Assembly (NCBI RefSeq): GCF_009742725.1
Contig: NZ_WPHG01000003.1
Coordinates: forward strand, 744,001-808,000
Source of the DNA: Nitratireductor arenosus
GTDB taxonomy: Bacteria; Pseudomonadota; Alphaproteobacteria; Rhizobiales; Rhizobiaceae
Length of the DNA: 64,000 nt
Direction: 5' to 3'
Below, in pieces: positions 41,957 through 51,265 of the stretch. Both the position numbers and the translations under genes were made by a program. The notes below the pieces were generated by a model. The model made no database searches. It saw only the letters and a program-made list of their open reading frames with translations, and had not been told where the DNA came from. How positions within the stretch are numbered: the stretch's first letter is position 1; every line of letters begins with the position of its first letter.

Positions 41957-43156
41957 ATGGTCGTAAACCGCAGAACTATCCTGAAAAATGCAATCGGTGC
42001 GACGACACTTCTGTCGGCGCCTTTCCTGATGAAAACCGCCGCCCTCGGCTCCGATCCGATCCGCGTCGGCGTTCTGCTTGATCTGTCCGGCCCGTTGGAA
42101 GTGCTGGGGCGGCCCAAGGTCAATTGCGTTCAGCTCGCCGCCGAAACCCTTAACGCCGCCGGCGGCGTTCTCGGGCGTGAGGTCGAGCTCAAAATCTACG
42201 ACACCCAGTCCGACAACCAGCTTTATGCGCAATATGCCCAGCAATCGGCGCTGCGCGACCGCGTCGCGGTGGTACATGGCGGCATCACCAGCGCCGCGCG
42301 CGAGATCGTCCGGCCCATTCTCGGCCGGGCCCAGACGCTCTATTTCTACAACATGATCTACGAGGGCGGCCTATGCGACCGCAACACCTTTGTCACCGGC
42401 CCGACGCCCCCGCAGCTCTTGGCCAAGCTCATTCCCTACATGATCGAAAAATTCGGCCCGAAAATCTACACCGTCGCGGCCGACTACAATTTCGGCCATG
42501 ATTCCGCAGCCTCGGCCGCCAGCATCGCCGCGCAGCATGGCGGCGAGATCGTCGGCGAGGAATTCTTTCCGCTCGATGCCAACGATTTCTCCGCCACCAT
42601 CGGCCGCATCCAGCAGGCCAAGGCGGACAGCGTCTTCAACATCTTCATCAGCCCGCCGCAGGAAGCGTTTTACGGACAGTGGGCCGCTGCCGGCCTGTCG
42701 GGAAAGATCGGGCTTGCCGGTCACGCCTTCGGCGATTCCGGAGAGGTGCGGCGCCTGCCGGCCGATGTCGTCGAGGGCATTACTGTCGCCAAGAACTATC
42801 TCGACGAGATCGACACACCGGCCAACGCCGCGTTCCGTGCCAGATACAAGGAACGCTTCCCCGACGAGGCGGTCATCGGCACGCTCGGCCCCACCGACTA
42901 TCAGGGTATGATGCTGTGGGCTGCCGGCGTCGAAAAGGCCGGTGACACCGCGCGCGAGAAGGTGGTCGAAGCGCTCGAAACGGGAATTTCCATCGACGGG
43001 CCGAGCGGCGCCGTGACGGTTGATCCCGCGACCCATCACTGCATTCTCGATGTCTACCTCGCCGAGGTTCAGGACGGACGTTTCGCCATCCAGGAACACT
43101 GGGCCGCGCAGCGACCGGTCGAGAACGACGACAGCTGCAACCTGACCGCCGGATAG
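41957..43156 (+). CDS. Periplasmic amide/urea-type binding protein of a branched-chain-type ABC importer
   Basis: A 399-residue type-I periplasmic binding protein. ATG 41957 follows GGGAAGGAG. The leader has a twin-Arg-like VNRRTILKNAIG and hydrophobic core. The mature protein resembles AmiC, UrtA and FmdD, which bind amides or urea (VGVLLDLSGPLEVLGRPKVN, VVHGGITSAAREIVRPILG, YFYNMIYEGG). The YEGG segment is typical of this subgroup rather than leucine-binding LivK. With an amidase downstream, a short-chain amide ligand is likely. Confidence 0.87.
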   Translation: MVVNRRTILKNAIGATTLLSAPFLMKTAALGSDPIRVGVLLDLSGPLEVLGRPKVNCVQLAAETLNAAGGVLGREVELKIYDTQSDNQLYAQYAQQSALRDRVAVVHGGITSAAREIVRPILGRAQTLYFYNMIYEGGLCDRNTFVTGPTPPQLLAKLIPYMIEKFGPKIYTVAADYNFGHDSAASAASIAAQHGGEIVGEEFFPLDANDFSATIGRIQQAKADSVFNIFISPPQEAFYGQWAAAGLSGKIGLAGHAFGDSGEVRRLPADVVEGITVAKNYLDEIDTPANAAFRARYKERFPDEAVIGTLGPTDYQGMMLWAAGVEKAGDTAREKVVEALETGISIDGPSGAVTVDPATHHCILDVYLAEVQDGRFAIQEHWAAQRPVENDDSCNLTAG

Positions 43157-43354
43157 CGTCGGAACCGGTCAATCGAACCGCGGCATCGGGTCCGTTTACC
43201 GACGGCGCCGGCGATGCGATACGAGACCCGGCCGACCGAGCCGATTCCGGTTCGATAAACGATGAGCCGCGGCGCGCGGGAGGGCCTGCCCGCGCGCACT
43301 CGCCGGCATGGCGGGCCGTCATGCCGGCCGGACGCCTCATCTGGGAATTCTTTC

Positions 43355-44221
43355 ATGGATATCATTGCACTATCCGGCATCAACATCGTCTATGCGGTCG
43401 CCAGCCTGTTTTTGCTGGCGGCGGGATTGTCGATCATTTTCGGAATGATGGGCGTCATTAATTTGGCGCATGGCGAATTCCTGATGCTCGGCGGCTTCGC
43501 CTTCGTGCTCTCGGTGAATGCGGGCATCGATTTCTGGATCAGCATGTTCGTCGTCGCACCGCTTGTTGTGATGTTTATCGGCATGGTGATGGAGCGACTG
43601 ATCGTGCGCCATCTCTACGGGCGCACGGTGGAAACGATCCTGGCGACCTGGGGCGTCAGCCTGTTCTTGATCGGCGTAACGTCGGTGACGCTCGGCTATC
43701 AGCAGCTTGGCGTGAGCGCGCCGCTGGGCAGCGTCGAGATCGGCGACTATCGCGTCGGCGGCTACACCTTTTTCATCATCGGGCTGGCAGTCGCTGTCCT
43801 CGCATTCCTGTACGCGATCCTGCGCTGGTCGTCCTTCGGCCTCAAGGCGCGCGGCACGATGCAGAACGCCAGCACCGCCGCGACCCTGGGCGTGAATGTC
43901 GGTTATGTCTATTCGGCGACCTTCGGCCTGGGCGCCGCCATTTCCGGCCTCGCCGGCGCGGCTTTCGCGCCGATCGCCGGCGTCACGCCGGTCTCCGGGC
44001 TGACTTATATCGGCAAGGCCTTCATCACCGTGATCGCCGGCGGGCCGCTGCCCTTGATTGGCACTTCGACGGCATCGTTGTTGCTCGGCTTCATCAATTC
44101 TGCGGTCACCGCGATATCGACGCCCGTTCTGGGCGAGATCGCCCTTCTGGCTGCCGCCATCCTGCTGTTGCGCCTTCTTCCGGCCGGCATTACCGGCAGA
44201 TTTTTCAGAGGTGGCCTGTGA
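43355..44221 (+). CDS. Branched-chain-type ABC permease, LivH/UrtB-like
   Basis: A 288-residue permease with about eight membrane spans. IIFGMMGVINLAHGEFLMLG is the family signature near residue 30. FGLKARGTMQNASTAATLGV is the cytoplasmic loop that contacts the ATPases. ATG 43355 is 198 bp after the binding-protein gene. The stop overlaps the next GTG start (GTGA). It pairs with the LivM-like protein. Confidence 0.9.
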   Translation: MDIIALSGINIVYAVASLFLLAAGLSIIFGMMGVINLAHGEFLMLGGFAFVLSVNAGIDFWISMFVVAPLVVMFIGMVMERLIVRHLYGRTVETILATWGVSLFLIGVTSVTLGYQQLGVSAPLGSVEIGDYRVGGYTFFIIGLAVAVLAFLYAILRWSSFGLKARGTMQNASTAATLGVNVGYVYSATFGLGAAISGLAGAAFAPIAGVTPVSGLTYIGKAFITVIAGGPLPLIGTSTASLLLGFINSAVTAISTPVLGEIALLAAAILLLRLLPAGITGRFFRGGL

Positions 44222-45219
44222 AAACCGAACTGACTAGCCCGGCCTTCATCGCCGCGTTCGTGATCGGGGGCGCGATCGTTTTCGCGGCTCCGTTGTTTCT
44301 CGAAACCTACGACCTGTTCAACTTCACCGTCTTCGCCATCATGGCGATGCTGGCGATCAGCCTCAATTTTGTTTGGGGAATCGGCGGCATTCTCAGCCTC
44401 GGACAGGCGCTGTTTTTCGGCCTCGGTGGTTATGCCTATGCGATCACGGCGATAAATCTCGGCAGCGGCTGGGGCATTCTGGCGGCGATAGCCGTGCCAT
44501 GCCTGTTCGCGCTGATCGTGGGGTATGTGGCGTTTTACGGCCGGATCAGTGACGTCTATTTCGGGGTCGTGTCGCTGACGATTTCGTTGATCCTCTACAA
44601 TTTCGTCAACAGCACCTCCGACGCCTTTTATACGATCGGCACCGCTCGGCTCGGCGGCTATAACGGCATTCCCTCGGTGCCGCCGATCCAGGCGCCCTGG
44701 GCGGCCCAGCCGCTCGGCTTCGAGGCCATGTACGTGCTGTGCGCGTTGACGGCGCTGGTGTTCTATCTCGGCGTACGTTTGTTCGTCAGCGCGCCGTTCG
44801 GGCGCGTCATCATCGCCGTGCGCGAAAACGACCTGCGCGCCGAGCTGCTCGGCTACGACCCCCGCTACCACAGGCTCGTCGTGTTCGCGATCGGCGCGGC
44901 GATGTCGGGCCTGGCCGGAGCGTATTTCGCAGCCTGGGGCGCCTTCATTGGCCCCGACACGTTCTCCGTATCCTTCGCAGCCCAGGCCATCATCTGGGTC
45001 CTGTTCGGTGGTCTCGGGACCCTGATCGGACCAGTGGTGGGGGCGTTGTCGGTGTCCTGGTTCACGACCTGGCTCGGCGAGGTGCGGCTGCTCGATCCCA
45101 ACATCGCGCTCGGCCTGTTGTTCATCATATCGGTGCTGCTGGTTCCCAACGGCATGGTCCCGGCCTTGCGCCGGCTTCTGGAACGGCTGCGGATCGTGAA
45201 GGAAAGGGCTGACACATGA
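44218..45219 (+). CDS. Branched-chain-type ABC permease, LivM/UrtC-like
   Basis: A 333-residue permease. It has FAIMAMLAISLNFVWGIGGI, then LSLGQALFFGLGGYAYAI, the LivM signature, and a cytoplasmic loop FGRVIIAVRENDLRAELLGY before the last spans. GTG 44218 overlaps the previous stop, and its own stop overlaps the ATPase start in ATGA. It completes the membrane channel of the amide importer. It lacks the fused C-terminal ATPase seen in some LivM proteins. Confidence 0.9.
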   Translation: MKTELTSPAFIAAFVIGGAIVFAAPLFLETYDLFNFTVFAIMAMLAISLNFVWGIGGILSLGQALFFGLGGYAYAITAINLGSGWGILAAIAVPCLFALIVGYVAFYGRISDVYFGVVSLTISLILYNFVNSTSDAFYTIGTARLGGYNGIPSVPPIQAPWAAQPLGFEAMYVLCALTALVFYLGVRLFVSAPFGRVIIAVRENDLRAELLGYDPRYHRLVVFAIGAAMSGLAGAYFAAWGAFIGPDTFSVSFAAQAIIWVLFGGLGTLIGPVVGALSVSWFTTWLGEVRLLDPNIALGLLFIISVLLVPNGMVPALRRLLERLRIVKERADT

Positions 45220-45938
45220 TTGTCGAAACCAGCGATCTGTGGCGGACATTCGGCGGCGTTGCGGCTGTCGCCGGTGTCAATTTCAAACTCGAACCGGGTG
45301 AATTGCGCTGTCTGATCGGCTCCAACGGCGCCGGAAAAAGCACATTCTTCAAATTGCTGACCGGCCAGTTGCGGCCGTCCAAGGGCCACATTTCGATCCT
45401 TGGTAGGCAAACGACGACTAGTCAGCCCTTCGAGATTTCGCGCCTCGGCGTCGGCATCAAGACCCAGGTTCCCAACCTGTTCGAGGGCCTCAGCGTGCGC
45501 GAAAACCTTCATCTTGCCGCGCGGCGCACCCACGCCGGCAAGGCGACGCGCCTGGCCGCCGAGGCGATGCTGGAGGATATCGAGCTTGCGGACCGGGCCG
45601 GCGCGCCCGTGCGGGAGCTATCCCATGGTCAGCGCCAGTGGGTCGAGCTCGGCATGGTGCTGGTGTCGGAGCCGAAGCTGGTCCTGCTGGACGAGCCGGC
45701 GGCGGGCATGACCCAGGCCGAGGTCGAGCGCACCGCGATGCTGTTGCAGCGCATGCGCAAGGACCGGGCCTTCATCATCGTCGAGCATGACATGCATTTC
45801 GTGCGCAACATCGCCGAGCGCGTCACGGTGTTTCACCGCGGCCGCATTCTGGTCGAGGACACGATGGAAGCGGTGACGAGCAACACCGAGGTGCGCAACG
45901 CCTATCTCGGCCAGAAGTTTGGCAAAAGTCATGAATGA
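45216..45938 (+). CDS. ABC ATPase, LivG/UrtD-like
   Basis: A 240-residue ATPase. Walker A GSNGAGKST lies near residue 37, followed by a modified signature LSHGQRQW, Walker B LVLLDEPAAGM, and the switch His in IIVEHDMHFV. The LSHGQRQW form is typical of urea- and amide-type UrtD subunits rather than LivG (LSGGQQ), supporting amide or urea specificity. It overlaps the second ATPase gene by 8 bp. Confidence 0.9.
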   Translation: MIVETSDLWRTFGGVAAVAGVNFKLEPGELRCLIGSNGAGKSTFFKLLTGQLRPSKGHISILGRQTTTSQPFEISRLGVGIKTQVPNLFEGLSVRENLHLAARRTHAGKATRLAAEAMLEDIELADRAGAPVRELSHGQRQWVELGMVLVSEPKLVLLDEPAAGMTQAEVERTAMLLQRMRKDRAFIIVEHDMHFVRNIAERVTVFHRGRILVEDTMEAVTSNTEVRNAYLGQKFGKSHE

Positions 45939-46650
45939 GCAATCCCTGTTTACCGCCTCCGAGCTGCGCGCCGGTTACGGAAGGGTTCCGGTTCTGGACG
46001 GCGTCACCTTTTCGGCCAGGCAGGCTGAGATCGTCGGACTGCTTGGTCCGAACGGAATGGGCAAGACCACACTTTTGAAGACGCTGATCGGCGTCTTGCC
46101 ATGCAGCAGCGGATCGATCCTGCTCGACGGCGTCGAATTGCGGACCATGCCGGCGCACGAACGCGCCCGGCTCGGCATCGGCTACGTTCCGCAGGGACGC
46201 GAAATCTTCGCCGGTCTGACGGTGCGCGAAAACATCGCCTTCGGCGCGGCTTCTTCAGGACGCGCGCGCCGGGCGGTCATCGAACGGGCGGTCGCGGACT
46301 TTCCCGTCCTGGAGCGGCTTCTGGACCGAAAGGGTGGCGCGCTGAGCGGCGGCGAGCAGCAGATCCTGGCCCTCGCCCGCGCGCTCGCCGGCGATCCCCG
46401 GGTGCTGTTGCTCGACGAACCGACCGAGGGCGTGGCGCCCGCGATCGTGGAGGACATCGAACGCCAGCTCATCAAGCTGGCGCGCGAACGCAGCCTGGCC
46501 GTGGTCGTGGTCGAACAGGACGTCGATTTCCTGGCGACTGTGTCCGACCGGATTCTGCAGATGCAGAAGGGGCGGATCGTACGCGAGGTGCCGGCGGCCG
46601 ATCTGGCCGAAACCGATATTTTCGCGCCCGTTTCGCAAACCAATTCCTGA
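45931..46650 (+). CDS. ABC ATPase, LivF/UrtE-like
   Basis: A 239-residue ATPase starting at ATG 45931 inside the end of the previous gene. Walker A GPNGMGKTT, then IGYVPQGREIFAGLTVREN (the LivF/UrtE signature), LSGGEQQILALARAL and LLLDEPTEGVAPAI. It forms the ATPase pair with the LivG-like protein. The UrtE-like reading agrees with the neighbouring amidase gene six bases downstream. Confidence 0.92.
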   Translation: MNEQSLFTASELRAGYGRVPVLDGVTFSARQAEIVGLLGPNGMGKTTLLKTLIGVLPCSSGSILLDGVELRTMPAHERARLGIGYVPQGREIFAGLTVRENIAFGAASSGRARRAVIERAVADFPVLERLLDRKGGALSGGEQQILALARALAGDPRVLLLDEPTEGVAPAIVEDIERQLIKLARERSLAVVVVEQDVDFLATVSDRILQMQKGRIVREVPAADLAETDIFAPVSQTNS

Positions 46651-46656
46651 TAAGTG

Positions 46657-48186
46657 ATGGTGGCATCGATGTTTGAAAATCCCGACATTTCCGCACTTGA
46701 GGACGCGGCCGAACGGCTCGGCCTGTCGCCCGGAGCCGGATATCTCGACAAGGTAAGCACGATCGTCGAGCCGCTGTCGGCCGGTTATGCCGATCTCGAC
46801 CTTCTGCCCGACCTCCTGCCCGCGGTCGCCTACCCGCGCGATGGCGGCGAGCGGCCCGCCGCCGAGGACAATCCGTTCGGCGCCTGGTACGTCAAGACCG
46901 ACATTGCCGGCGCACCAGACGGCCCGCTGGCCGGTCGGCGCATCGCCATCAAGGACAGCATCTATGTCGCCGGCGTGCCGATGATGCACGGCTCGAGCCT
47001 TTTCGAGGGCTTCGTGCCCGACATGGACGCCACCGTCGTCACCCGAATTCTTGACGCCGGCGGCATGATCGCCGGCAAGGCGGTGTGCGAGAACTATTGC
47101 GTCTCCGGCGGTAGCCATACCAGCTCGACCGGCCCCGTCATCAACCCGCGCTGTCCCGGCCATTCGGCCGGCGGCTCGTCATCCGGCAGCGCGGCGCTGG
47201 TGGCGGCTGGCGACGTCGACATGGCGATCGGCGGCGATCAGGCCGGCTCGATCCGCATCCCTTCTGCCTATTGCGGCACCTACGGCATGAAGCCGACCTT
47301 CGGCCTGGTGCCCTATACGGGCATGATGTCGCTGGAGCAGACCATCGACCATACCGGCCCGATCACCGGCAATGTCCGCGACAATGCCCTCTTGCTGCAG
47401 GCGATTGCCGGTGACGATGGCCTGGACGCGCGCCAGCGCGCGGTCAAGGTCAAGGACTATGCGCAGGAGATCGGCAGGGACCTTGCCGGCCTGCGTATCG
47501 GCGTGGTGCACGAGGGCTTCGGGCACCCGAATTCGCAGGCCGATGTCGATGCGTCCGTGCGCGCGGCCGCCGAGACGCTGGCCGCGCTGGGCGCCGACGT
47601 GTCGGAGATCAATGTCCCTATGCACACGCATGCCTTCGGCATCTGGGCGGCGCTCGCGCATGACGGCGGCTACTGGATGATGATGGCAACCAACGGCATG
47701 GGGGTTGGCTTGCAGGCCCCCGTGGCGACCGACCTGCCCCGCTTCGGGTCGCAATGGCGCCGCTCGGGCGATGACATGTCCGATCCGCTCAAGATCATGG
47801 CCTTGTTCGGCGCCTATTCGACCAAGCGCTATCTGGGCCACTATTACGCCAAGGCCCAGCGCGTGCGCCGGCATCTGCAAGCGGCCTATGACGAGGCGCT
47901 GCAAAGCTGCGACCTGCTCGTCATGCCGACCCTTCCCGTCACTGCGACACCGCTGCCGAAAACGCTGTCCGACCCGGTCGAAGTCACCGATAGGTCGTGG
48001 GAGATGATCCGCAATACCTGTGCCTTCAACGTGTCCGGGCATCCGGCCATGAGCGTGCCGTGCGGCATGTCGGACGGCCGCCCGATCGGGATGATGCTGG
48101 TCGCCGCCCACTGGAACGAACCGACCATCTATCGCGCCGCCGCGGCGTTCGAGGCGGCTGTCGACTGGCAGCGGGGTGCGGTCTGA
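46657..48186 (+). CDS. Amidase (amidase-signature family)
   Basis: A 509-residue amidase. The Ser-cisSer-Lys triad is visible: Lys in IAIKDSIY (about K99), cis-Ser in GHSAGGSSSGSAALV (about 174-175), nucleophile in GGDQAGSIRIPSAYCG (S198). The N-terminal helical region (ALEDAAERLGLSPGAGYLDK) resembles Rhodococcus-type aliphatic/aryl amidases. It hydrolyses an imported amide to acid plus ammonia. The start is unsure between ATG 46657 and ATG 46669. It is the last enzyme gene of the importer operon and is followed by the AraC regulator gene. Confidence 0.9.
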   Translation: MVASMFENPDISALEDAAERLGLSPGAGYLDKVSTIVEPLSAGYADLDLLPDLLPAVAYPRDGGERPAAEDNPFGAWYVKTDIAGAPDGPLAGRRIAIKDSIYVAGVPMMHGSSLFEGFVPDMDATVVTRILDAGGMIAGKAVCENYCVSGGSHTSSTGPVINPRCPGHSAGGSSSGSAALVAAGDVDMAIGGDQAGSIRIPSAYCGTYGMKPTFGLVPYTGMMSLEQTIDHTGPITGNVRDNALLLQAIAGDDGLDARQRAVKVKDYAQEIGRDLAGLRIGVVHEGFGHPNSQADVDASVRAAAETLAALGADVSEINVPMHTHAFGIWAALAHDGGYWMMMATNGMGVGLQAPVATDLPRFGSQWRRSGDDMSDPLKIMALFGAYSTKRYLGHYYAKAQRVRRHLQAAYDEALQSCDLLVMPTLPVTATPLPKTLSDPVEVTDRSWEMIRNTCAFNVSGHPAMSVPCGMSDGRPIGMMLVAAHWNEPTIYRAAAAFEAAVDWQRGAV

Positions 48187-48299
48187 ACCAGGGCGGCACC
48201 TCTCGCCGTCAACCGCCCGCAGATAGGCGCGCTCCAGCCTGATTCAGGATCTGGCGTCCACGCAGCCTCGTTTCGGGGCGCAGCAAGGGGGATGATTGC

Positions 48300-49163
48300 A
48301 TTAGTCCGTCTCGACCAGACCCCGGCGTTCTGGATCGACTGCAATATCTGCAGGTCGAGCGGATTTCCACGCGTATCAGAAAGTACAATTGGGAGCTGTT
48401 CCCGCACCGCCATTCCGACCTGTTTCAGATCGCCATTGTGCATTCCGGAACGGGGCGGGTGAATTTCGACATCGAGAGCCGAACCCTGCGGTCACACACC
48501 GCGGTGATTCTGCCGCACGGCGTGATGCACAATTTCGAACTGTCGGCGGACGCTAGCGTCGACCTGATGACCATCGATGCCGACTATTTTCAGTTCAATC
48601 TGAAGCAGGTCGTCGATGCTGGGGCGGAGGCCTCGTTTGTTCATCCCGACATCCTCGCTTTCGACCCGCGGGCAGCTGACTGGGCGGCGCTGCAATCGTC
48701 TTTCGGCAATGCCGAAACTCACCAGAACGTGGAAAGGTCGCGCACGCGCAACGCGCTTCTCGCCGCCAATCTCGTTGCCATCATCTCGATCCTCTCCGAC
48801 CAGTTGTCGCATGCGCACGTGCCGGAGGAGAAGGCGGGTCACGTCGGGCTCTATTTGCGCTTCCGCGAGGCGCTCGAGGCGAGCTACGGCAGCCGTCAGA
48901 GCATTGCCGACTACGCCGCCAGGCTGTTCGTGACCGAGCAGAGCCTGTACCGGGCCTGCAAGGCCGTCTCGGGCGTTAGCCCCTCCAAGCTGGTGCAGCA
49001 GCGGCTGGTCCTGGAAGGTCAGCGATTGCTGCTTTACTCGGATATGACCGTGTCCGAGATCGCCTATGCGCTCGGGTTCACCGAACCTTCCACCTTCAGC
49101 CGATTTTTTACCGAGCGAACCGGACAAAGCCCGGTAAAGTTCCGGGCCAAGCGCTTGGGCTGA
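48300..49163 (+). CDS. AraC-family regulator (PobR-like) with apparent ATT start
   Basis: A 287-residue activator. The cupin-like sensor domain includes LDRLQYLQVERISTRI, then NWELFPHRHSDLFQIAIVHS. The two C-terminal helix-turn-helices include SIADYAARLFVTEQSLYRAC and SEIAYALGFTEPSTFSRFFT. The frame is open back to a TGA at 48240, yet contains no ATG, GTG or TTG before GTG 48438, which would delete the conserved N-terminus. ATT 48300 gives the expected length and has AAGGGGG eight bases upstream. The ATG at 48292 is out of frame. It probably activates the 41957-48186 amide operon. Confidence 0.8.
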   Translation: MSPSRPDPGVLDRLQYLQVERISTRIRKYNWELFPHRHSDLFQIAIVHSGTGRVNFDIESRTLRSHTAVILPHGVMHNFELSADASVDLMTIDADYFQFNLKQVVDAGAEASFVHPDILAFDPRAADWAALQSSFGNAETHQNVERSRTRNALLAANLVAIISILSDQLSHAHVPEEKAGHVGLYLRFREALEASYGSRQSIADYAARLFVTEQSLYRACKAVSGVSPSKLVQQRLVLEGQRLLLYSDMTVSEIAYALGFTEPSTFSRFFTERTGQSPVKFRAKRLG

Positions 49164-49225
49164 GCCGGCTTCCGGCAGCGGTACGCGCCAGGACGACAAC
49201 GGGCGCCGGCGTTGGACTTTCTTAT

Positions 49226-49248
49226 AAGATTCATCTACGATCCATCAT
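49226..49248. promoter_or_regulatory. Weak NsrR-like site upstream of nsrR
   Basis: AAGATTCATCT (49226-49236) matches 9 of 11 positions of the AANATGCATTT half-site. After one base, CGATCCATCAT (49238-49248) matches only 7 of 11 on the other strand. It sits 168 bp upstream of the nsrR start and could allow autoregulation. Weaker than the three main sites. Confidence 0.3.
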
Positions 49249-49415
49249 ATATCCGATGCTGGGGAAATCCGATGTTGTTAGCTGTCGTCCACCGTGCCGC
49301 CCGCGTCGGCCTGCAAGGGTTTATCGAGGCGTCGAAAACAAGCCCGGACATTGCCATCTCAACGCGGCGCGTGCGGGTGTCGCTGCGATGCCGCGCCGGA
49401 GCCAGGTAGAGCACC

Positions 49416-49892
49416 ATGCGTTTGACGACATTTTCTGACTATGCGCTTCGCGTGCTGATGTATGCGGGCGCCGCCGAGGGCCGCCTGATCACCATTGAGG
49501 AGACATCGCGCGTCTACGGCGTCTCGCGGGCGCATCTGATGAAGGTGGTCAACATCCTTACCAAGACCGGATATCTGAAAGGCGTCCGCGGACGCTCCGG
49601 CGGCTTCACGCTGGCCAAGCGGCCGGCGGAGATCAATCTGGGGGCGGTGGTGCGGGCGACCGAGCCCGATTTCGCCCTGGTGGAGTGTTTTGCCACCGGC
49701 AACCAGTGTGTCATCACGGGGTGTTGCCGCCTGCCCAACGTCCTGAACGAGGCGCTGACCTCTTTCGTCAAGACGCTCGACCGCTACACGCTCGCCGACA
49801 TCATGCTCGAGGAGCGCGACTTCAGGATGCCGGGCCGTCCGGCCGACGAGACCCGGGGTCCGGACTTCGCGGCTGCGGCCCTGCGCGGCTGA
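49416..49892 (+). CDS. nsrR: NsrR: Rrf2-family Fe-S repressor sensing nitric oxide
   Basis: A 158-residue Rrf2 protein closely following NsrR throughout: N-terminus MRLTTFSDYALRVLMYAG, helix-turn-helix EETSRVYGVSRAHLMKVVNI, wing VRGRSGGFTLA, then the cluster Cys region with C91, C98 and C103/C104 (VECFATGNQCVITGCCRL). E. coli NsrR has C91, C96 and C102. NO destroys the cluster and releases DNA. The C-terminal tail is about 15 residues longer than usual. Three strong operators of the expected form lie at 40688, 50011 and 54998. IscR and RirA are less likely because of the Cys spacing and tail. Confidence 0.9.
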   Translation: MRLTTFSDYALRVLMYAGAAEGRLITIEETSRVYGVSRAHLMKVVNILTKTGYLKGVRGRSGGFTLAKRPAEINLGAVVRATEPDFALVECFATGNQCVITGCCRLPNVLNEALTSFVKTLDRYTLADIMLEERDFRMPGRPADETRGPDFAAAALRG

Positions 49893-50006
49893 CCGGGTGC
49901 CTGCCAAATGACGGACGGCTCATCGCCAACCTGCCCGCACGGCCGCATTCCCGCGCCGCCGCTGCTGTTCCGCCGTTTTAACGATCTTTACCGGATGAGG
50001 CTTGCC

Positions 50007-50037
50007 ATAAAAGATATATCTAATATATATCTTTTAT
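50007..50037. promoter_or_regulatory. NsrR-type operator overlapping the fdxA promoter
   Basis: ATAAAAGATATAT (50007-50019) and ATATATCTTTTAT (50025-50037) are perfect inverted arms of 13 bp with a 5-bp spacer; the 23-bp core aligned with the other sites is 50011-50033. A promoter TTGCCA (50003-50008), 17 bp, TATATC (50026-50031) lies within it, and fdxA starts 25 bp downstream. Binding would block RNA polymerase directly. It is the most symmetrical of the three sites. Confidence 0.8.
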
Positions 50038-50061
50038 GCGACAATCCGAACGGAGTTTGGC

Positions 50062-50400
50062 ATGACGTATGTGGTCACCGACAATTGCATCAAGTGCAAG
50101 TTCACCGACTGCGTGGAGGTCTGTCCGGTCGACTGCTTCTACGAAGGCGAGAACATGCTCGTCATCCATCCCGACGAATGCATCGATTGCGGCGTGTGCG
50201 TGCCCGAATGCCCGGCCGAGGCGATCTTTCCCGACAGCGACCCGGCAGCTGAGCCACAATGGTTGCGGCTGAACCGTGACTATGCCGACCAATGGCCCAA
50301 TATCACTTGCAAGAAAGAACCGATGCCCGATGCCGATGCGCTCAACGGCCTGCCCGGCAAGCTGGCCGATTTCAGTACCAAGCCCGGCGAGGGGGATTAG
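50062..50400 (+). CDS. fdxA: FdxA-type 7Fe ferredoxin
   Basis: A 112-residue ferredoxin with the FdxA arrangement: [17 protein letters not shown] near residues 9-25 and [12 protein letters not shown] near 40-51. These motifs bind one [3Fe-4S] and one [4Fe-4S] cluster, and the long C-terminal tail is typical of Rhizobiales and Azotobacter FdxA. It carries electrons in the cytoplasm. Its promoter is covered by an NsrR-type operator, so it may support reduction or Fe-S repair during NO stress. It is convergent with the DUF2189 gene, overlapping by 4 bp. Confidence 0.93.
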   Translation: MTYVVTDNCIKCKFTDCVEVCPVDCFYEGENMLVIHPDECIDCGVCVPECPAEAIFPDSDPAAEPQWLRLNRDYADQWPNITCKKEPMPDADALNGLPGKLADFSTKPGEGD

Positions 50401-51230
50401 GATTCCGCGCCGTCGAGCTGCTCGATGGCGATATCCGCGGCCGGGTCCTGGCGCATCGTCCGGTAGGCATGCCATGTCGCATGGCCGAGAACGGGAAAGA
50501 CGACGATCAAACCGAGTAGGCCGATCGCAACGCTCAACGTCACCAGCGTGAGCACGATGCCGCCCCATACGACCATCACGGCGAGATTGTTCCACACCAG
50601 CGCCATGCTGGTGCCCATCGCCGTCAGCGAATCGGTTCTTTCGTCGAGCAGCATCGGCAGCGAGAACACGCTGATCGCGAACGAGAAGGCGGCAAACAGC
50701 CCGCCGACCAGCGTACCCACGATCAAGAGCGCCCAGCCGCTCGGCGTGTGCATCAGCACCGGCAGGATGTCGGCGAAGCCCGAAAACGGCAAAAGCCCGA
50801 AAAACAGCGCGTAGAGGATGACAGCCGCGCGCATCCAAAGCAGCATCAACAACATCAGCAGGACGCCGGTGAAGATCACCTGGCCGCCCGAGCGAGGCCT
50901 GACCAAGATCATCGCGCTCAACCCCACCGGTTCGCCGCGCTGCAGCCGCCGGCTCTTTTCGTAAAGTCCGAGCGCGATCACCGGCCCGGTAAGCATAAAG
51001 CCGGCAAGGGCCGGAAACAGCACATAGTCGAGATCGAGCCGGAACAGCCCGGCCACGATTGCAATCGAGACCAGAAACACCGCCAGCCCGTAGGCGAGGC
51101 TGAGGCCTGGACGGTTGCGGAAGTCCGCCCAGCCGGCCGCGAGCCATTTGAACGCCACCGTTACCGGCAGGTTGCGGCTCCAGCCGAAATCGCGGCGCAG
51201 CGGCGGTGCTGTCGGGGGGAGAGTAATCAT
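50397..51230 (-). CDS. DUF2189 integral membrane protein
   Basis: A 277-residue membrane protein with about six spans. The N-terminus ([14 protein letters not shown], then [20 protein letters not shown]) and the central [20 protein letters not shown] match the DUF2189 pattern. The function of the family is unknown; members commonly accompany cbb3 oxidase or respiratory genes in alphaproteobacteria. ATG 51230 has AAAGGGT upstream. It is the last gene of the ccoNOQP direction, 36 bp after the 73-residue gene. Confidence 0.8.
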   Translation of the reverse strand: MITLPPTAPPLRRDFGWSRNLPVTVAFKWLAAGWADFRNRPGLSLAYGLAVFLVSIAIVAGLFRLDLDYVLFPALAGFMLTGPVIALGLYEKSRRLQRGEPVGLSAMILVRPRSGGQVIFTGVLLMLLMLLWMRAAVILYALFFGLLPFSGFADILPVLMHTPSGWALLIVGTLVGGLFAAFSFAISVFSLPMLLDERTDSLTAMGTSMALVWNNLAVMVVWGGIVLTLVTLSVAIGLLGLIVVFPVLGHATWHAYRTMRQDPAADIAIEQLDGAES

Positions 51231-51265
51231 GGACCCTTTGCCTTTCGTATGCCGTTGCCCGTCCG

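Noticed and set aside
49212-49409. 65-codon plus-strand frame before nsrR
   Set aside because: Arg-rich, no ribosome site, overlaps a minus-strand frame; more likely the nsrR leader region.
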